A stretch of DNA of 8,424 nucleotides from Acidobacteriaceae bacterium (GTDB taxonomy: Bacteria > Acidobacteriota > Terriglobia > Terriglobales > Acidobacteriaceae), in contig PMSZ01000262.1 in the NCBI GenBank assembly GCA_003168235.1, positions 1 to 8,424 of the forward strand, given 5' to 3'. Shown here in pieces: positions 4,590 through 8,424 of this stretch; the stretch's first letter is position 1; the number at the start of each line of letters is the position of its first letter. A program made the translations under genes and the position numbers. Under the pieces are notes generated by a model. The model saw only the letters and a program-made list of their open reading frames with translations, did not search any database and was not told the DNA's origin.

Positions 4590-7106
4590 ATGGCGACTTC
4601 AACTCGGAACCCTGCCAAAGCTACGACCAAGACCTCGGCCAACGGAATCATCGAAAAATACGAGCGCGAGCGCGTCTTTACCCTCTTTCGCCAATTCGGC
4701 TATCTCGAGGCCGAGCTCAATCCGCTCGGCCTGCTGCCCCCGCAACCGCATCCCGACCTCGAAATCGCCAGCGACAACGAGTGGGCCCGCGAAGCCCGCC
4801 GCATCTATTGCGGCAGCGTCGGCGTCGAGTTCATGCACATCGCCGACCCCGAGCGCCGCCTCTGGATCCAGGAACAAATCGAAGGCACACCGATCGCAGT
4901 CGATCAGCAGCATGCCTTCAACGTTCTGCTGCGCGCCGATCTGTTCGAGCAGACCCTGCAACAGCGCTATCTCGGCAACAAGCGATTCTCTCTCGAAGGT
5001 GGCACCTCCCTGTTGACCGCCGTTGACCAGGTTCTCGACGTAGCCGGCGAACGCGGCACCGTGGAACTGGTGATGGGCATGAGTCATCGTGGACGCCTGA
5101 ATGTCGTGATCCACGTCGCCAATCGCCCCGCCGAAGAGGTATTCGCTGAATTTGAAGACGTCGATCCCCGCAGCGTCTTGGGGTCCGGCGACGTGAAGTA
5201 CCACATGGGCGCGACCGGCGAATATGTAACCCCCAGCGGAAAGCAAATTCATATTCACCTCGCTTCGAATCCCAGCCACCTCGAAGCCGTCGATCCCGTC
5301 ACCGTGGGACGCACCCGCGCCAAGCAGGACCGCGCCGGCGAAGGAGGCAAAGCGAAATACCTCCCTGTTCTGGTGCACGGGGACGCCGCGTTCGCCGGAC
5401 AAGGCATCACCGCGGAAACCATGAACTATGCCGGCCTGGCTGGTTATACCGTCGGCGGCGCCATCCACATCATCGTCAACAACCTCATCGGCTTCACCAC
5501 CAACGCCCGCGAAGAACACTCCTCACGCTTCTCCGCGCAACTGGCGCGGCGTCAGCCAATCCCGATTTTCCATGTCAACGGTGAGGACGTCGATGCGGTC
5601 ATGCGCATCGCGCGTATTGCCACCGAGTACCGCTACAAATTCGGCACCGATGTCATCATCGACCTCATCGGCTATCGCCGTCACGGCCACAGCGAAGTGG
5701 ACGACCCCACCGTCACCCAGCCCTTGATGTACAAGGCAATCAAACAGCATCCCCCGCTCTACCAGATTTATGCCAAACACATCGGCATGAATGACGACAG
5801 CGTCGCCGAACAAGTGAAAGCGGTCAAGGGTGAATACGAAATCGCGCAGAAGGCCGCCACCAAATTCACCAAGAAGCCTATGATGCGTGATCTCCCCAGC
5901 TATTGGGATGACTACTTCGGAGGCCGCTATAAACCGGAGTACGAACAACCCACCGGCATCCCTCCCGAAGAGTTGGCGGAACTCACCGCGCGTTTGACCA
6001 CATATCCCGACGGCTTCCACATTCATCCCAAGGTGAAGAAGTTGCTTGAGCAGCGCCAGGAAATGGGAACCGGCAAAAAGCCCGTGGACTATGGCATGGC
6101 CGAGGCGCTCGCTTTTGCCAGCCTCGTCAAGCAGGCAATTCCGGTGCGTCTCAGCGGCCAAGACTCACGCCGCGCCACCTTCAATCAGCGCCACTCGGTG
6201 CTGCTCGATATCGAAAATGAAACCGAATATGTCCCGCTGCGCCACATCGCGCCCGGGCAAGCAGCCTGCGATATCTACAATTCGCCGCTGTCTGAGGCCG
6301 GCGTCATGGGATTTGAATACGGCTATAGCCGCGATTATCCTGAGGCTCTGGTCTTGTGGGAAGCCCAGTTCGGCGATTTTGCCAACGTTGCGCAGGCCGT
6401 GATCGATCAATTCGTTTGCGCCGGCGAAGACAAGTGGAATCTGCTCTCTGGGTTGGTTCTGCTCCTGCCCCACGGCTACGAAGGCCAGGGTCCGGAGCAT
6501 TCAAGCGCCCGCATCGAGCGTTTCTTGCAGTTGGCCGCGCGTGACAACATTCAGATCTGCCAGCCTTCAAATGCGGGTCAATATTTCCACCTGCTCCGTC
6601 GTCAGGCTCTCCGCAAGTGGAGAAAGCCGCTGATCGTGTTCACGCCGAAAAGCATGTTGCGTCATCCCGACGCCCTGTCTCCCGTCGCAGACCTGACCCA
6701 TCTGAAATTTCTGCCCGTAATTCCCGACACCGAAGTGCACGACACCAAACGCATTCTCCTCTGCACCGGCAAGATCGGTCACGAACTGCGCGCCGAGCGT
6801 CAACGCCGCAACGACACCACCACCGCCATCGTTTTTCTCGAGCAGATGTATCCCTTCCCCGAAGCCGAGCTCACCGCGGAATTCGAGCGCCATAGCTCCG
6901 CGCGAGATATCGTCTGGGTACAGGAGGAGCCGGCCAACATGGGTGCGCTTTTCTATGTCTTGCCGCGCCTCAAACAGCTCGTCGGCGACCGGCCCGTGCA
7001 TTCGGTCAAACGCTCCGCCAGTTCCAGTCCAGCCACTGGATCGGCCAAAGCGCACGAGGTGGAACAGAAAACCATCCTCGCCCTGGCCTTCGCCTCGCAG
7101 GACTGA
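4590..7106 (+). CDS. sucA: 2-oxoglutarate dehydrogenase E1 component
   Basis: Thiamine-diphosphate enzyme that decarboxylates 2-oxoglutarate and passes the succinyl group to the E2 subunit of the TCA-cycle complex. Landmarks along the 838 residues: FRQFGYLEAELNPLG (33-47), YCGSVGVEFMHI (73-84), KRFSLEGGTSLL (131-142), GMSHRGRLNV (163-172), GDVKYHMG (200-207) and NPSHLEAVDPV (227-237, with H230). The ThDP/Mg site is VHGDAAFAGQG (H263, D265) with VNN (N297-N298). Then come CYRRHGH-like GYRRHGHSEVDDP (361-373), LSGQDSRRATFNQRHSVL (521-538), WEAQFGDFANVAQ (590-602), HGYEGQGPEHSSARIER (628-644, with H637), TPKSMLRHP (685-693) and SASSSPATGSAKAHEVEQ near the end. These cover the full catalytic core. 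The protein is about 90 residues shorter than E. coli SucA, and most of the difference is the missing N-terminal arm. No E2 or E3 gene follows on this strand, so the complex must be assembled from genes elsewhere. A short leader and divergent promoter precede it. Confidence 0.97.
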   Translation: MATSTRNPAKATTKTSANGIIEKYERERVFTLFRQFGYLEAELNPLGLLPPQPHPDLEIASDNEWAREARRIYCGSVGVEFMHIADPERRLWIQEQIEGTPIAVDQQHAFNVLLRADLFEQTLQQRYLGNKRFSLEGGTSLLTAVDQVLDVAGERGTVELVMGMSHRGRLNVVIHVANRPAEEVFAEFEDVDPRSVLGSGDVKYHMGATGEYVTPSGKQIHIHLASNPSHLEAVDPVTVGRTRAKQDRAGEGGKAKYLPVLVHGDAAFAGQGITAETMNYAGLAGYTVGGAIHIIVNNLIGFTTNAREEHSSRFSAQLARRQPIPIFHVNGEDVDAVMRIARIATEYRYKFGTDVIIDLIGYRRHGHSEVDDPTVTQPLMYKAIKQHPPLYQIYAKHIGMNDDSVAEQVKAVKGEYEIAQKAATKFTKKPMMRDLPSYWDDYFGGRYKPEYEQPTGIPPEELAELTARLTTYPDGFHIHPKVKKLLEQRQEMGTGKKPVDYGMAEALAFASLVKQAIPVRLSGQDSRRATFNQRHSVLLDIENETEYVPLRHIAPGQAACDIYNSPLSEAGVMGFEYGYSRDYPEALVLWEAQFGDFANVAQAVIDQFVCAGEDKWNLLSGLVLLLPHGYEGQGPEHSSARIERFLQLAARDNIQICQPSNAGQYFHLLRRQALRKWRKPLIVFTPKSMLRHPDALSPVADLTHLKFLPVIPDTEVHDTKRILLCTGKIGHELRAERQRRNDTTTAIVFLEQMYPFPEAELTAEFERHSSARDIVWVQEEPANMGALFYVLPRLKQLVGDRPVHSVKRSASSSPATGSAKAHEVEQKTILALAFASQD

Positions 7107-7285
7107 AATCAAGTCGTATCGGTCTGTCGCTTGCTGACACCAGATCGTTGTGATGTACTCCGACCAAAACAATAGCCCGGGAGCGAGTTCGATCCCGGGC
7201 CATATCAGCGTCTATCTAGAAACGTCTATCTCAAATACCGACACCACGGAGCAAGCCCCGTCTCCAACGCGGCAAACGAATTACC
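7107..7285. other. Convergent intergenic region between sucA and the 83-residue gene
   Basis: The only clear structure is the hairpin at 7175-7200. A 9-bp direct repeat CGTCTATCT occurs at 7209-7217 and 7223-7231. No coding potential stands out. Confidence 0.5.
7164..7200 (-). terminator. Probable intrinsic terminator of the 83-residue gene
   Basis: GCCCGGGA (7175-7182) and TCCCGGGC (7193-7200) form a perfect 8-bp stem with a 10-nt loop. Read on the minus strand, the stem is followed at once by TATTGTTTTGG, a T-rich tail. It lies about 85 bp past the stop of the minus-strand 83-residue gene. On the plus strand the stem is followed by CATATCAG with no T-run, so any effect on sucA transcripts would be weaker. 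Confidence 0.65.
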
Positions 7286-7537
7286 CTACGGCCAGCGCTT
7301 GGCTGCGTCTTCCCAACCCGCGGCCCGAGCTGGAGCGCCCCCACCCTGCGCGGCAACCACCGGCGGAATCCGCACCGGCTGCGGCTGCGCCGTCGTCAAG
7401 GTCGGCTTCGGAGCTTCCGCCAGAGTTTCCTTTTCCTCGGAAAGCAGCGGAGCCGCCACTCGCAAGGCTTCCACTTCTTTTTCCAGCCGGGTCAGTTCCA
7501 GTTCCTTCTGCCGTAAAACTTCATACACATTTTTCAT
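7286..7537 (-). CDS. 83-residue coiled-coil protein with KRWP C-terminus
   Basis: Residues 1-28 (beginning MKNVYEVLRQKELEL) form a charged amphipathic helix with heptad-spaced Leu/Val, a likely short coiled coil. VAAPLL follows, then a Pro/Ala/Gln-rich linker (about 40-74), and a conserved-looking tail with W75 and the terminal KRWP. There is no signal peptide, membrane span or cysteine. I recall similar small proteins (MKNVYEVLRQKE start, RWP end) recurring in Acidobacteriota genomes, but their role is unknown to me and no search was done. The start is well supported: AGGTG lies 7 nt before the ATG. A consensus -35 lies about 120 bp upstream and a terminator about 85 bp downstream, so it appears to be an independent, possibly strongly expressed transcription unit rather than a tail of the zinc-ribbon gene. 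Confidence 0.8.
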   Translation of the reverse strand: MKNVYEVLRQKELELTRLEKEVEALRVAAPLLSEEKETLAEAPKPTLTTAQPQPVRIPPVVAAQGGGAPARAAGWEDAAKRWP

Positions 7538-7812
7538 GTCTCAGCACCTGTGTTGGATCTCTGCTTGCCGTGACCCTGCTTGCTCTAACAACGTCTGCCC
7601 TGACAACAATTCAGCACAGCAAGGATTAAGCGCAGAGTATGGTCTCCACCGCTCTGTTGTCAAGAGAAACAGAAACAATCGCTCATGCAGTATCTCCGTT
7701 TGCACTGGGTCAAACCCGGCCCGATTAACGGTCGCCTTCGTCTTTCTCTGAGTCTCTATGTACCCTGTGGTGAAAGCGTATTCGCCACTTCCAGGCACTC
7801 TTGCACGCCTCG
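7538..7812 (-). other. Intergenic region and 5' leader of the coiled-coil gene
   Basis: This region contains the promoter candidate (7634-7663) and about 90 nt of leader. The part nearest the zinc-ribbon gene (7664-7812) shows no clear terminator or hairpin with a U-tract. Frames open across it on both strands look like chance. No RNA family was recognised. Confidence 0.45.
7634..7663 (-). promoter_or_regulatory. Promoter candidate for the 83-residue coiled-coil gene
   Basis: On the minus strand a perfect TTGACA (7658-7663) is followed after 18 bp by TACTCT (7634-7639). The start would be near 7627, giving a leader of about 90 nt. That leader contains a direct repeat GCAAGCAG and the AGGTG ribosome binding site. 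The -10 is weak (3 of 6), but the -35 is exact. Confidence 0.5.
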
Positions 7813-8424
7813 TTATCGAAACACCACCACCGCCACCAGAATGCCCACAATCAAAACGACGATCGCCAGCAAATTGACGTGGTTCGCCAGCCAAGATTCT
7901 TCCGCAGGAACCGCATTGGCCAGAAACGGTGGCAGAATTTCCCCCTCCGGCATTTGCGCCGCCGCGTCCGGCTGAGCATCTTGCTGCGAAATCGATGCCT
8001 GCATTCCAGCCTCAACAGTCTGCAGCCGCACCTCCTCCAATTTCTGGTCGCGCTTCTTGTCCTTGTCTTTCTTCTCGCAATCGAGGCATAGCGTTCTTCC
8101 CTCGGAGACCGGGAATCCGCACGAAGCGCATTTCTGTACCCGCCGCATCGCCTCCGGAATAAAAGTCGCCGCCGGCGCCGGCAACGATTGCTGCGGGGAA
8201 ATCGCCCCCAAATCGGCAACAGATTCGGGAACGGATTCGGCAACAGGTTCGGCAACAAGTTCGCGAGCGGGAAGCTCCGCCGCATCCGCCGCCGCACTCG
8301 TCATCTCGTCAGTCTCGCCCTCAACCGGATGAAGTCCACGCCCAGCCACAAAGGAATCCGCGCTGACCTCGCTCACCGTAGCAACAACATCGCTCGGCGC
8401 AGCAACAATATCGCACGGCGCAGC
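7813..8424 (-). CDS. Zinc-ribbon protein with C-terminal membrane anchor (N-terminus beyond right edge)
   Basis: The frame is open through the right edge. An internal GTG at 8376 would give 187 residues, but the coding character continues upstream of it, so the gene is probably truncated by the window. Numbering here counts from that GTG. Residues 30-72 are an Ala/Glu/Pro/Val-rich, probably disordered linker made of short repeats. C83-x2-C86 and C97-x2-C100 (KCASCGFPVSEGRTLCLDC) form a zinc ribbon. A highly charged segment follows (EKKDKDKKRDQK, 101-112), then a helix-prone region and a polar Gln/Ala stretch. Residues about 168-186 (NLLAIVVLIVGILVAVVVF) are a single membrane helix ending two residues from the C-terminus, as in tail-anchored proteins. 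The ribbon should therefore be cytoplasmic. I do not recognise a named family; a sensory or scaffold role at the membrane is possible. Confidence 0.75.
   Translation of the reverse strand, partial: AAPCDIVAAPSDVVATVSEVSADSFVAGRGLHPVEGETDEMTSAAADAAELPARELVAEPVAESVPESVADLGAISPQQSLPAPAATFIPEAMRRVQKCASCGFPVSEGRTLCLDCEKKDKDKKRDQKLEEVRLQTVEAGMQASISQQDAQPDAAAQMPEGEILPPFLANAVPAEESWLANHVNLLAIVVLIVGILVAVVVFR
8210..8269 (-). repeat. 12-bp tandem repeat, five degenerate copies, inside the zinc-ribbon gene
   Basis: Units begin at 8210, 8222, 8234, 8246 and 8258 and resemble GATTCGGCAACA on the plus strand. In the coding frame they give the tetrapeptide series RELV-AEPV-AESV-PESV-ADLG. The period is a multiple of three, so copy-number changes would lengthen or shorten the linker without a frameshift. 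Confidence 0.85.
8380..8424 (-). repeat. 21-bp tandem repeat at the right edge, inside the zinc-ribbon gene
   Basis: Two copies (8380-8400 and 8401-8421) differ at two positions, and the first bases of a third copy (AGC) reach the window end. In frame they encode the heptapeptides AAPCDIV and AAPSDVV, followed by the more diverged ATVSEVS. The array may continue beyond the window, which supports the view that the gene starts further upstream than the GTG at 8376. Confidence 0.75.

Noticed and set aside
4599..5519. Open frame of 306 codons on the minus strand inside sucA
   Set aside because: It is a shadow of the sucA codon pattern. The sense-strand protein has continuous E1 motifs through the same region.
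7175..7200. GAGTTCGATCCC resembling a tRNA T-arm
   Set aside because: The bases flanking TTCGATC do not pair as a T-stem, and no acceptor, D or anticodon arm is present. The segment is the loop and arm of a simple hairpin.
7541..7894. Minus-strand open frame of 117 codons between the last two genes
   Set aside because: It overlaps the zinc-ribbon coding end in another frame and crosses the promoter region. Its composition looks random.

Overview
The window reads like a chromosomal segment of an Acidobacteriota species of the Terriglobia/Koribacter type. This is inferred from three things: moderately high GC, a TonB receptor with a carboxypeptidase-regulatory (Oar-like) N-terminal domain, and small lineage-type proteins such as the coiled-coil protein ending in KRWP. 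The assignment rests on recognition, not on a search. There are no rRNA or tRNA genes, insertion sequences, CRISPR arrays or phage genes. Gene order is mosaic, with several strand switches.

Left part (1-1544). Two minus-strand genes form a likely unit. A small secreted His/Cys-rich protein (587-880) comes first, followed by the first 157 codons of an Oar-like TonB-dependent receptor that runs off the left edge. Together they suggest outer-membrane uptake, perhaps of a metal or metal complex. A 386-bp non-coding stretch containing a clean dyad separates them from a 67-residue plus-strand orphan (1267-1470).

Middle (1545-4464). A PLP-dependent class V aminotransferase of the cysteine-desulfurase-like VC1184 type (plus strand) lacks the usual catalytic cysteine. 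It converges on a minus-strand unit that reads DUF302 protein, DUF202 membrane protein, then ribose-5-phosphate isomerase A. Four 14-bp tandem repeats lie exactly at the convergent junction.

Right part (4465-8424). A 125-bp divergent promoter region serves the DUF302 unit and sucA, the E1 component of 2-oxoglutarate dehydrogenase. This E1 is complete in its catalytic core but short at the N-terminus, and no sucB or lpd follows. After it come two minus-strand genes. One is an 83-residue coiled-coil protein with its own consensus -35 box, a roughly 90-nt leader and a probable terminator. The other, cut by the right edge, is a zinc-ribbon, tail-anchored membrane protein whose N-terminal linker is built from short tandem DNA repeats.

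The central metabolic genes (rpiA, sucA) are ordinary. The less explained content is the set of small proteins (67 aa, 83 aa, the secreted His/Cys protein), the zinc-ribbon membrane protein and the short repeats. I see no convincing new multi-gene system here.
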